Assembly: GCA_023489135.1 (NCBI GenBank)
Contig: JAMDCE010000302.1
Coordinates: forward strand, 1 to 16,650
DNA length: 16,650 nt
Direction: 5' to 3'
Source: Chloroflexota bacterium
GTDB lineage: Bacteria; Chloroflexota; Chloroflexia; JAMDCE01
Positions within the stretch are counted from its first letter, which is position 1. Each line of letters starts with the position of its first letter. The position numbers were made by a program, and so were the translations under genes. This document shows, one piece after another, positions 1 through 5,217 of the stretch. The notes beneath the pieces are model-generated. The model did not search any database. It worked only from the letters and a program-made list of their open reading frames with translations, and was not told where the DNA came from.

Positions 1-303
1 TAGGGCATCAATCCCGTTCGGTCGGCGCGCAGTCTTTCGGAAGACGAAGTCGAGCGCCTCTACCACGCCATCAAGCACGTTCTCGCCAGTGGGATCAAGG
101 ACCGGGGAACGACCTTCGATTCATACCTGGATGCCTTTGGCCGCGCGGGAGGACACCAGTTCAAGCTTAGCGTCTATCGCAGAACTGGGAAGCCCTGCCC
201 GCGCTGCGCGGCGCTGATCGAGAGACAGGTTATCGGCAACCGCAGCTCGCACTTTTGCCCGAGGTGCCAGCCGTGTTCTGGCATTACTGGCGGACAAGCT
301 TGA
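1..303 (+). CDS. mutM: Formamidopyrimidine-DNA glycosylase (C-terminal part)
   Basis: This is the C-terminal third of an Fpg/MutM base-excision-repair glycosylase, which removes oxidised purines such as 8-oxoguanine and nicks the abasic site. About 99 residues are visible. They begin GINPVRSARSLSEDE, the conserved helix-two-turn-helix end, and include the GTTFDSYLDAFG stretch. They finish with a C4 zinc finger, CPRC-X16-CPRC, which has exactly the Fpg spacing and binds DNA. The N-terminal catalytic proline domain lies outside the window. Oddly, the codon directly before GIN, positions 1-3, is an in-frame TAG where the family normally has a small residue such as Ala. It may be a contig-edge error or a real nonsense mutation. 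The stop at 301-303 lies inside the end of the convergent M16 peptidase gene, giving a 20-bp overlap. Family identity is sure; whether the gene is intact is not. Confidence 0.9.
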
Positions 304-1549
304 TAAACCGATCCGGCTTGTTGAAAGGACCGATCACCGCCAGATTGACCTGATTGCGAGGGAAAGATTCGTTGGCCACGCGGAGCAGGCCGTCCTCAGA
401 TATCTGATCTATGGTCCGCACCACGCCGTCTAAGGTTAGAATCTGGCCGAGGAGGAGCTGCTGCCCGCCCATCCACGAAGCGACCGCGCGCGTATCTTCA
501 AGCCGCAGCAACAATCTTCCTTTCCAGAACTCCTTGGCTTTGCTTATCTCTTCGATGGGGACATGCGTCTTGATCTTCTCTATCTCCCGCAAGGTGGCCT
601 GAATGGCTTTGTCGATGCGGCGAGGGTCAACCCCCGCGTAGACCACCGTCGAGCCGACGTCGCGGTAGTGATTCACGTAGGAGTGGACATCGTAAGCCAG
701 CCCCTGCTTCTCCCGAATCTCCAGGAACAGGCGCGAGCTCATCCCCTCGCCCATTATTACGTTTAGCAGATCTAAACTGAAGCGGTCCGGGTGGTGATAA
801 GACAGACCCGGGAACCCCAGGCACAGATGGGCCTGCTCGGTGCGCTTGGGTTGAAGTCTGACCTGTGGAACATCCGCGACCTGAACCGTTCCTTCTACTG
901 CGGGCGCTCCCTCCGTTACCCAGGCACCCAGAAGCGAATCGATCTCACGGACCACCTCATCGTGCGTAAGCGCTCCGGCGACGCTGACCACCGTGTTGTT
1001 GGGGGCGTAGCGGAGCTGCATGTACGCCAGCATTTCGTCGCGAGTTACCGCCGAAACGGTATCACGAGTCCCGCCGACATCTCGTCCGATAGGCTGGTCG
1101 CCCCAGATGGTATCGTCGAACAAGACGTGAACCCAGTCCTGGGGCGTGTCGGTGAGCATGTTGAGCTCTTCGATGATGACCTTACGCTCTTTCTCGATCT
1201 CGTTCGGCTCGAACTTGGAGTGAAGGATAATATCTGCCAGGACGTCTGCCGAAAGCCCCCAGTGGGTTTTAGCCACCTTGGTCCAGTAGACGGTGACCTC
1301 TTTGCCCGTCTCGGCGTTGAAGACGCCGCCGATGCTCTCGATGGCCTCCGATACGTCTTTGGCTGTAGGGCGCTTCTCCGTCCCTTTGAAGAGCATGTGC
1401 TCGATGAAGTGAGACACGCCGTTGATGGGCTTCGGCTCATAGCAGGAGCCAGCACTGATGAAGACGGCCACGCTTACTGAATTGGTATACGGCATGTTCG
1501 ACGAGACCACGGTGAGCCCGTTTCCCAGCACTGTCTTCTCGTATTCCAT
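284..1549 (-). CDS. M16 family zinc metallopeptidase (insulinase/processing-peptidase-like)
   Basis: A 421-residue single-chain M16 peptidase of the M16B size class, similar to bacterial YmxG/PqqL-like processing proteases. The inverted zinc motif HFIEH lies at residues 47-51, and the third ligand E127 comes 75 residues later, as the family requires. The second half carries the non-catalytic partner domain, with a GEGMSSRLF...REKQGLAY segment near residue 265-295 that holds the Arg/Tyr substrate-binding region. No signal peptide is visible, so it is probably cytoplasmic. The ATG start is preceded by AAGAGGG. It is transcribed away from the zinc-ribbon gene and converges on mutM, overlapping it at the stop codons. 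The peptide substrate cannot be told from sequence; such proteins are often small-peptide degraders that act as homodimers. Confidence 0.93.
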   Translation of the reverse strand: MEYEKTVLGNGLTVVSSNMPYTNSVSVAVFISAGSCYEPKPINGVSHFIEHMLFKGTEKRPTAKDVSEAIESIGGVFNAETGKEVTVYWTKVAKTHWGLSADVLADIILHSKFEPNEIEKERKVIIEELNMLTDTPQDWVHVLFDDTIWGDQPIGRDVGGTRDTVSAVTRDEMLAYMQLRYAPNNTVVSVAGALTHDEVVREIDSLLGAWVTEGAPAVEGTVQVADVPQVRLQPKRTEQAHLCLGFPGLSYHHPDRFSLDLLNVIMGEGMSSRLFLEIREKQGLAYDVHSYVNHYRDVGSTVVYAGVDPRRIDKAIQATLREIEKIKTHVPIEEISKAKEFWKGRLLLRLEDTRAVASWMGGQQLLLGQILTLDGVVRTIDQISEDGLLRVANESFPRNQVNLAVIGPFNKPDRFIKLVRQ

Positions 1550-1864
1550 CTAAACCCTCTTAACAAACCGATTAGTGTCCATTCAACACGCTAACCTGGC
1601 ACAATCATCATCATACCACGAGTGCCGGCAATAAGTCTAATCTGTGGAGCAACTAAGCTAAAAGAAGCACGCTCCTATGTCAAGCTGTTTGCCTATTGCT
1701 TTTTGTTAGGTCTTGGAGTATACTGCGCGCGGTGGTACAGGTTAGGCCAACACGGTCAGCAGCGATCTCGCCCTCCAGCGTTGCAGGGCAATTGGCAATC
1801 CTCACGCGCGGCGCTAGCCCCGACTAAACTGTGACCAACTATCAACAGGAGGGTCCGTAAGGCT
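1550..1864. other. Divergent intergenic region with no convincing gene
   Basis: This 315-bp region separates the minus-strand M16 gene from the plus-strand zinc-ribbon gene. It contains one credible plus-strand promoter (1696-1724), a leader of about 130 nt and the AGGAGGG ribosome-binding site at 1847-1853. A 70-codon GTG-initiated open frame crosses it but has no ribosome-binding site or recognisable family. I see no clear hairpin or riboswitch in the leader. Confidence 0.5.
1696..1724 (+). promoter_or_regulatory. Sigma70-type promoter for the zinc-ribbon gene
   Basis: TTGCTT at 1696-1701 and TATACT at 1719-1724 are separated by 17 bp. The -10 matches consensus at 5 of 6 bases, the -35 at 3 of 6. 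A start near 1731 would leave a leader of about 134 nt before the ATG at 1865. Confidence 0.45.
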
Positions 1865-2161
1865 ATGGAACTGAGGGACAAGACCCTTGCCTGCCGCGAC
1901 TGTGGTGTCAGCTTCGTGTTCACCGCCGGCGAGCAAGGGTTCTACCAGGAAAAGGGACTTCAGAACGAGCCACAGCGCTGCCCGACTTGCCGTTCAGCCA
2001 GACGCCGCGAGCGATCTGGTGCGGCTCCGCGGGAGATGCACGAAGTCATCTGCGCGGATTGTGGCGCCAGCACGACTGTTCCTTTTCTCCCCCGAAAAGA
2101 CCGTCCGGTATACTGTAGCTCGTGCTACGACAAGGTCCGACTAGCCGGAAGGGTCAGCTAG
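1865..2161 (+). CDS. Double zinc-ribbon protein
   Basis: A 98-residue protein made of two C4 zinc ribbons. The first uses C10/C13 and C39/C42 and contains the signature FVFTAGEQGFYQEKGL, typical of the small 'probable zinc-ribbon' (zf-trcl-type) family. The second uses C63/C66 and C84/C87, with the ADCGA...PVYCSSCY pattern. A basic linker, RSARRRERSG, joins them and could contact nucleic acid. There is no signal peptide or membrane segment, so it is cytoplasmic. AGGAGGG at 1847-1853 lies 11 nt before the ATG, and a strong terminator follows 80 bp after the stop, so it is probably monocistronic. The biochemical function of this family is unknown to me; nucleic-acid binding or a zinc-dependent protein-protein role is inference. 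Confidence 0.88.
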   Translation: MELRDKTLACRDCGVSFVFTAGEQGFYQEKGLQNEPQRCPTCRSARRRERSGAAPREMHEVICADCGASTTVPFLPRKDRPVYCSSCYDKVRLAGRVS

Positions 2162-2240
2162 TTCCGTATTGGCTTCTCGCGAACTCTGTTGGGGATCAGT
2201 GCGCAGCGCTGAAACCACAAAGCCCCCTGAAGCCGCATGA

Positions 2241-2266
2241 AAAAAGCCGGGCGTGCCCGGCTTTTT
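2241..2266 (+). terminator. Rho-independent terminator (symmetrical)
   Basis: The stem GCCGGG (2246-2251) pairs with CCCGGC (2256-2261) around a CGTG loop. It is flanked by A5 and followed by T5 (2262-2266), so it can stop transcription from either side. It ends the zinc-ribbon transcript and insulates the DUF5679 promoter that begins 20 bp later. Confidence 0.9.
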
Positions 2267-2285
2267 GTATTTTGGGCCAAAACTG

Positions 2286-2313
2286 TTGACATACTCGCCA
2301 CAAGTGATATCAT
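2286..2313 (+). promoter_or_regulatory. Strong sigma70-type promoter for the DUF5679 gene
   Basis: A perfect -35 TTGACA at 2286-2291 and a 5-of-6 -10 TATCAT at 2308-2313 are separated by 16 bp. The predicted start near 2320 gives a leader of about 63 nt before the ATG at 2383. Confidence 0.72.
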
Positions 2314-2382
2314 TGTGCCCGCGAAGTTGCCAACCTTGCGATAGGCAACTCCAACAATTCTTGGTGATGATGGGAGGAAAGT

Positions 2383-2523
2383 ATGGAAGCTTATTGCGTG
2401 AAGTGCAAGGCCAAGAGGGAGATGAAGAATCCCAAGCCCACTACCATGAAAAACGGCCGGCCGGCCACTTCGGGAGAGTGCCCGGTTTGCGGCACCAAGC
2501 TCTATCGAATCGGCAAAGCCTAG
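2383..2523 (+). CDS. DUF5679-type 46-aa zinc mini-protein
   Basis: This short gene encodes 46 residues starting MEAYCVKCKAKREMKNP and ending CPVCGTKLYRIGKA. Four cysteines (5, 8, 33, 36) form a C-X2-C-X24-C-X2-C knuckle. The MKNGRPA segment between them is characteristic of the DUF5679 family, found as stand-alone mini-proteins mainly in Chloroflexota and Actinomycetota. The molecular role is unknown; basic residues around the knuckle make RNA, DNA or ribosome binding plausible, but that is inference. GGGAGG at 2372-2377 is well placed, and a near-consensus promoter lies upstream, so expression is likely high. The TAG stop at 2521-2523 sits inside the left arm of a long inverted repeat (2520-2633), an unusual arrangement that may act as the transcript's 3' hairpin. 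Confidence 0.9.
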   Translation: MEAYCVKCKAKREMKNPKPTTMKNGRPATSGECPVCGTKLYRIGKA

Positions 2524-2633
2524 TGTTCGTGCTCACAACTACGGCTTACCCCGCCGAGGAGCCCCACCCCTCCACCTCGGGGGCGGGGAGGCCGTTTAGC
2601 TGCCTGAGCGGGATTTGTGCGAACGAACACTAG
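2520..2633. repeat. 114-bp nested inverted-repeat (long hairpin) element
   Basis: The outer arms are CTAGTGTTCGT (2520-2530) and ACGAACACTAG (2623-2633), then CACAA (2534-2538) and TTGTG (2615-2619), with only a 3-nt mismatch between. Inside lie further matched pairs: ACGGC (2541-2545) with GCCGT (2591-2595), CCCCG (2549-2553) with CGGGG (2584-2588), and CCGAGG (2554-2559) with CCTCGG (2575-2580). The whole segment can fold as one long imperfect hairpin. It has no T-tract, so it is not a standard terminator. It could be a MITE-like element or a structured 3' UTR of the DUF5679 mRNA. No coding frame is evident. Confidence 0.75.
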
Positions 2634-2692
2634 GGCACCATATCAGGAAGATAAAGTTTTGGTAGTTATTGCTAAAATTCTGTTAAAAACCG

Positions 2693-2721
2693 TTGACATA
2701 ATAGCCTTCCTGATGTATATT
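2693..2721 (+). promoter_or_regulatory. Very strong promoter with AT-rich UP-like region
   Basis: Perfect -35 TTGACA (2693-2698), 17-bp spacer, and -10 TATATT (2716-2721, 5 of 6). The 40 bp upstream (about 2651-2690) is markedly AT-rich, with A and T runs like an UP element. The expected start near 2728 falls in the A-tract that begins the downstream structured RNA. This combination resembles promoters of abundant stable RNAs. Confidence 0.82.
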
Positions 2722-2727
2722 GGAAAA

Positions 2728-2845
2728 AAATAAAGACCGGGCGCGAGGCTGGGCGTCGGTAGACGCCGAAAGGGATCACCGCTTAACAGCGGAGAGGTGA
2801 GGTAAAATCGAGTGCGATTGTGTAGTGCCCGGTCTTTATTTTTTT
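2728..2845 (+). ncRNA. Orphan structured small RNA (about 118 nt), class not recognised
   Basis: No protein is encoded, but the segment has the anatomy of a stable RNA gene: a near-consensus promoter just upstream, a defined terminator and dense secondary structure. A perfect 19-bp inverted repeat (2724-2742 and 2827-2845) pairs the 5' end with the 3' end. Its right arm ends in T7, so the closing stem doubles as the terminator. Inside the 84-nt interior are three hairpins with exact stems: GGCGTC/GACGCC (2752-2767, GGTA loop), CCGCT/AGCGG (2779-2792, TAAC loop) and AATCG/CGATT (2806-2819, AGTG loop). Outer TCA/TGA pairing could extend the middle one. The result is a cloverleaf-like junction. 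I see no 5S, SRP, tmRNA, tRNA T-loop or known riboswitch core. The start is predicted from promoter spacing. The existence of an RNA is well supported; its function is unknown. Confidence 0.75.
2827..2845 (+). terminator. Terminator arm formed by the RNA's closing stem
   Basis: GCCCGGTCTTTA followed by T7 pairs perfectly with the segment at 2724-2742, 84 nt upstream. It lacks a local hairpin; termination would depend on long-range pairing with the RNA's own 5' end. Confidence 0.65.
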
Positions 2846-2879
2846 GTTCCCTTCGCCACTAACTCTTAAGGCAGACCCC

Positions 2880-2909
2880 TTGATTTGCCGCCTCTACTGG
2901 GTATACAAT
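2880..2909 (+). promoter_or_regulatory. Promoter for the small membrane-protein pair
   Basis: TTGATT (2880-2885) and TACAAT (2904-2909, 5 of 6) are separated by 18 bp. The predicted start near 2916 would give an mRNA with only about 15 nt before the ATG at 2932. The -10 touches the left arm of a perfect palindrome (2908-2930). Confidence 0.5.
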
Positions 2910-2930
2910 TAGTGCTGACGGAGCACTAAT
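2908..2930. promoter_or_regulatory. Perfect 9-bp palindrome over -10 and ribosome-binding site
   Basis: ATTAGTGCT (2908-2916), spacer GACGG, AGCACTAAT (2922-2930), ending one base before the ATG. The only Shine-Dalgarno-like sequence, GGAG at 2920-2923, lies in the spacer and right arm. The site could be a repressor operator blocking initiation or, if transcription starts farther upstream, an RNA hairpin hiding the ribosome-binding site. It does not match the CIRCE or LexA consensus that I know. Confidence 0.6.
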
Positions 2931-2931
2931 C

Positions 2932-3393
2932 ATGAAGCGATACGAGCGGGAAATCGAAGAGATCCTCCAGAAGATAGTGGACTTCCCGGCCGACGGCGAG
3001 GCCCGTCGGCGAGCAATGCGGCGGAGCCCAAGCCTGTGGTCACGAGCTCGACACAGGCTTTGCTCGGTCCGGCCTATGTCGATTGCATCGAATCTTGCAT
3101 CGAATCTCCGCATCGGCAGTAATCTCGTGGTGGCAGCCATCGCTATGACCATCCTGGGATTCGCCCTGCGCGAGTATGCCCCGCGTCTCGCCCCCTTCGT
3201 CAGTCTGTTAGCGGTCGCGTTGTTTGTCATGGTGTTCTTCAGGAGCTTCCAAAGAAGGCGTCCGCGCTACGAGAAACGTTGGCGCGGCGAGATTATCGAG
3301 TTCCCCCGCAAGAAAACCAACCCCTGGACCGACCTGAGATTCAGCCTCACTATAATGTGGCGCAACTTCCGCCGATGGATCGGCTGGCGTTAA
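2932..3393 (+). CDS. Small membrane protein of unknown function
   Basis: A 153-residue protein I do not recognise. It starts with a charged helix, MKRYEREIEEILQKI, followed by a basic linker at about residues 25-50. Two adjacent hydrophobic segments (about 63-79 and 84-103) form a membrane hairpin. A strongly basic, Trp-rich cytoplasmic tail follows, with YEKRWRGEIIEF and NPWTDLRF. ATG at 2932 is chosen because it follows GGAG and the palindrome directly. Coding bases 2989-3106 are unusual: two exact inverted repeats and a tandem 12-bp duplication, as if the linker grew by repeat insertion. It is 18 bp upstream of another small membrane-anchored gene, so the two are probably co-transcribed. 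That the frame is real is likely, from the matched upstream signals and the helix-TM-tail layout. Confidence 0.75.
   Translation: MKRYEREIEEILQKIVDFPADGEARRRAMRRSPSLWSRARHRLCSVRPMSIASNLASNLRIGSNLVVAAIAMTILGFALREYAPRLAPFVSLLAVALFVMVFFRSFQRRRPRYEKRWRGEIIEFPRKKTNPWTDLRFSLTIMWRNFRRWIGWR
3083..3106 (+). repeat. In-frame 12-bp tandem duplication
   Basis: TTGCATCGAATC occurs twice head to tail (3083-3094, 3095-3106) within the membrane-protein gene, duplicating four codons and giving an ASNLASNL sequence just before the first membrane segment. Confidence 0.9.
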
Positions 3394-3411
3394 GCCCAAG
3401 GAAGGAATGCA

Positions 3412-3780
3412 ATGAAGGCAGTCCGCAGAATGGCGATTATCCTCGCGTCATCGTTCATCGTCGCCAAGCTGGTAGACGTGTTTCTGAGCAGCGATGCCGG
3501 CAAACAGGCATTGCGCGGCGTGGGCTTTGAGTCCCTTCTCACTCAGGAGGGCGCAGAGACCGCCAAGCGATACTCCAAAGCGGCCGCCGGTTTGCTGGTA
3601 GGGACGGCTCTCACCCTTCGCGCAGCGCACCAGGACCAGCACGAAGGCGAAGAAGGCGGCTTGATCAGGAACGCGGAAAACGCCGCCGAGGTGGCTATGG
3701 CCGCCGGAGCGCTGGCCAAGATCGTTTCCGACTTCTTGCGAGAGGAGCAGGGGATCCGCAGGGCCAAGGCCGCCTTCTAG
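3412..3780 (+). CDS. Small membrane-anchored protein of unknown function
   Basis: A 122-residue protein with an N-terminal hydrophobic helix (about residues 5-26, MAIILASSFIVAKLVDVFL) and an Ala-rich, mostly helical remainder. That remainder has a second weak hydrophobic stretch at about 59-70 and an acidic HQDQHEGEEGG patch near 73-83. AAGGAAGG precedes the ATG. It lies 18 bp behind the preceding membrane-protein gene on the same strand, so both probably form one transcript under the palindrome-containing promoter. No family was recognised and no catalytic motif is visible. The gene ends before a CGCAAAG palindrome that separates it from the convergent LysM/C39 gene. Confidence 0.75.
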   Translation: MKAVRRMAIILASSFIVAKLVDVFLSSDAGKQALRGVGFESLLTQEGAETAKRYSKAAAGLLVGTALTLRAAHQDQHEGEEGGLIRNAENAAEVAMAAGALAKIVSDFLREEQGIRRAKAAF

Positions 3781-3820
3781 GGCGGAATTTCGTAGTTTCG
3801 GTAATACGGGGACGTTGTTA

Positions 3821-3876
3821 ACCGCAAAGGGCGCAAAGAAATCTTCTGTCTTTGCGCCCTTTGCGCTCTTTGCGGT
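3821..3876. repeat. CGCAAAG palindromic intergenic repeat, copy 1
   Basis: ACCGCAAAGGGCGCAAAG on the left is answered by CTTTGCGCCCTTTGCG plus a further CTCTTTGCGGT on the right, forming a strong hairpin from CGCAAAG units. It sits in the convergent gap between two genes. A close second copy lies at 9060-9116. Confidence 0.88.
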
Positions 3877-3927
3877 GAGAATCGGCTCTCCCGGAATCCT
3901 TGCGTGCAGTTGTTGATCGGGAATGCC

Positions 3928-5034
3928 CTATTTCTTGACGATCATGGCCGAATAGGCTATGCCCACGGACGTGCTGGACCAGGCGCGCTGGAGGCCGTCG
4001 CGACTGATAACTCGGTAGGCGCCCTCGCTGCCACCCTTGAAGGCCGAGTCATGGTAGATGAACTGGCCGCCCGCCGTTAGGCCGATGATGACGATGTAAT
4101 GATCCCCCCACCAGGAAGAGCCGGCGTGCCCCGGCAGCCCCCGGTAGCGGACCAGCAGCACGGGCGGATTGCCCGCTCTCAATTGAGAAACGATGTCGTC
4201 CTGGCTCCACTTGCGATAACCCCCAGATGGACCATACAGGCCATCTACCTGGAAACCGGCTTTCCTGGCGGCATAGACCATGGACTTCCAGTCGGAACCC
4301 CCATCGTAACCCCAGTACCCGGTTGATTCCATCACCCACTGTCGCAAGCTGGACGTGCGCAGGCCTACGCCGTACGCGCCGAAGAGCATTCCCAGGGTGG
4401 CCGGGCCACAGTCGCTCTCCTCGTAAGGGGAACCGGAAAACTGAGTGCGATAGGGAACCGGAAGCTGGATAATTGTGCGATCGGAATCGCTGCCACCCAT
4501 GGCGGCCGAGCGATTGGCATCGGCGGCATCCGACGCACCCGAGGGTATGGTCAGCGTTTGCCCGGCCGAGATGCGATCCGGGTTAACCAGGCCATTCAAG
4601 GTCACGATGGAGTCCACCGATACACCGTACCGGCCGGCAATGGATATCAGGTTATCGCCCGGCTGCACCGTATACACCTGGCCGCCGGACGGCGACGGGG
4701 CGGCAGCAGGGTTCTGGGTATTCGCCTGTTGCGCGCCCTCCACGGCAATGACCAGGCGCTGCCCGACCTTGATGAAATCGGCGGAAGCCAGCCCGTTGGC
4801 GCGCACCAGGGCCTCGGTCGAGATCCCCAATCTATCGGCAATCTGGCTCAAGGTGTCGCCAGGAGCAACTGTTACCGCGCCTTGGGAGACGTGGGACTGG
4901 GCCACAGCCTGCGCCGGCGGGAGGGCCACGACGACGGCGGCTGCCAGGCACGCGATGAGCCGGGAAAAACGACGTCGCCCAGCGATCGATGGGAGACCGG
5001 GTAGATAGAGGCAGAGGCAAAGCTTCTGGCTCAC
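3928..5034 (-). CDS. Secreted protein with two LysM domains and a C39-like cysteine peptidase domain
   Basis: 368 residues. A signal peptide (basic RRRFSR near 20-25, hydrophobic core about 27-41, Ala-X-Ala cleavage near 43-45) exports it. LysM domains at about 53-97 and 119-163, each with the APGDTL/QPGDNL core, bind peptidoglycan or other GlcNAc polymers. The C-terminal domain (about 188-368) matches the Peptidase_C39_2 papain-like fold, with catalytic Cys in SDCGPAT (C209), His in GDHYIVIIG (H312) and Asp in YHDSAF (D329), so it appears active. A GTG start is chosen because GAGGAGGGG lies 8 nt upstream. It probably acts in the cell wall, cutting peptides or peptidoglycan cross-bridges; the substrate is inferred only from the LysM modules. 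It stands alone, downstream of hisG on the same strand across a 183-bp gap with a large hairpin. Confidence 0.93.
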   Translation of the reverse strand: MSQKLCLCLYLPGLPSIAGRRRFSRLIACLAAAVVVALPPAQAVAQSHVSQGAVTVAPGDTLSQIADRLGISTEALVRANGLASADFIKVGQRLVIAVEGAQQANTQNPAAAPSPSGGQVYTVQPGDNLISIAGRYGVSVDSIVTLNGLVNPDRISAGQTLTIPSGASDAADANRSAAMGGSDSDRTIIQLPVPYRTQFSGSPYEESDCGPATLGMLFGAYGVGLRTSSLRQWVMESTGYWGYDGGSDWKSMVYAARKAGFQVDGLYGPSGGYRKWSQDDIVSQLRAGNPPVLLVRYRGLPGHAGSSWWGDHYIVIIGLTAGGQFIYHDSAFKGGSEGAYRVISRDGLQRAWSSTSVGIAYSAMIVKK

Positions 5035-5148
5035 TTCGACAACCCCTCCTCAGAGCCTTTTTGCGCAGCAAGCACCCTCAAGGCGAACATAGGAAGTAGT
5101 GAGACCTGTAAGCAAGGCGTCGATGTGCCTTCGATCAATTGTATAGAG

Positions 5149-5210
5149 GGGCTATGGCTTGCGTCGGCAGTGCGCATTCTAGACGAGCGCACTGCCGCGG
5201 TCTATAGCCC
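5149..5210. repeat. Nested perfect inverted repeat just beyond hisG
   Basis: Outer arms GGGCTAT (5149-5155) and ATAGCCC (5204-5210); inner arms GGCAGTGCGC (5166-5175) and GCGCACTGCC (5187-5196), both exact, with an 11-nt loop. A T5 run (5212-5216) follows on the plus strand only. For the minus-strand hisG transcript it lies 8 nt after the stop and could end or stabilise the mRNA, though no U-tract follows in that direction. It could also be a protein-binding palindrome upstream of the LysM/C39 gene. Confidence 0.75.
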
Positions 5211-5217
5211 ATTTTTC

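Noticed and set aside
791..1480. 229-codon open frame opposite the M16 peptidase
   Set aside because: It lies fully antisense to a gene with intact catalytic motifs, and its own translation shows no domain.
1622..1834. 70-codon plus-strand open frame before the zinc-ribbon gene
   Set aside because: GTG start without ribosome-binding site, it crosses a good promoter, and its composition resembles no family. One hydrophobic patch is not enough.
2728..2845. 5S rRNA, SRP RNA, tRNA, tmRNA or 6S RNA for the structured segment
   Set aside because: Length and end pairing are similar to 5S, but the conserved loop around GAACU-AGAAG is missing. There is no SRP GGAAG core, no T-loop GTTCRA, no tag peptide and no 6S central bubble.
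2908..2930. CIRCE (HrcA) heat-shock operator
   Set aside because: CIRCE is TTAGCACTC-N9-GAGTGCTAA; here the arms read TTAGTGCT and AGCACTAA with a 5-bp spacer, so half-sites and spacing differ.
3821..3876. CRISPR array from CGCAAAG units
   Set aside because: Units are 7-10 bp without unique spacers and occur as a palindrome; this is a hairpin repeat.
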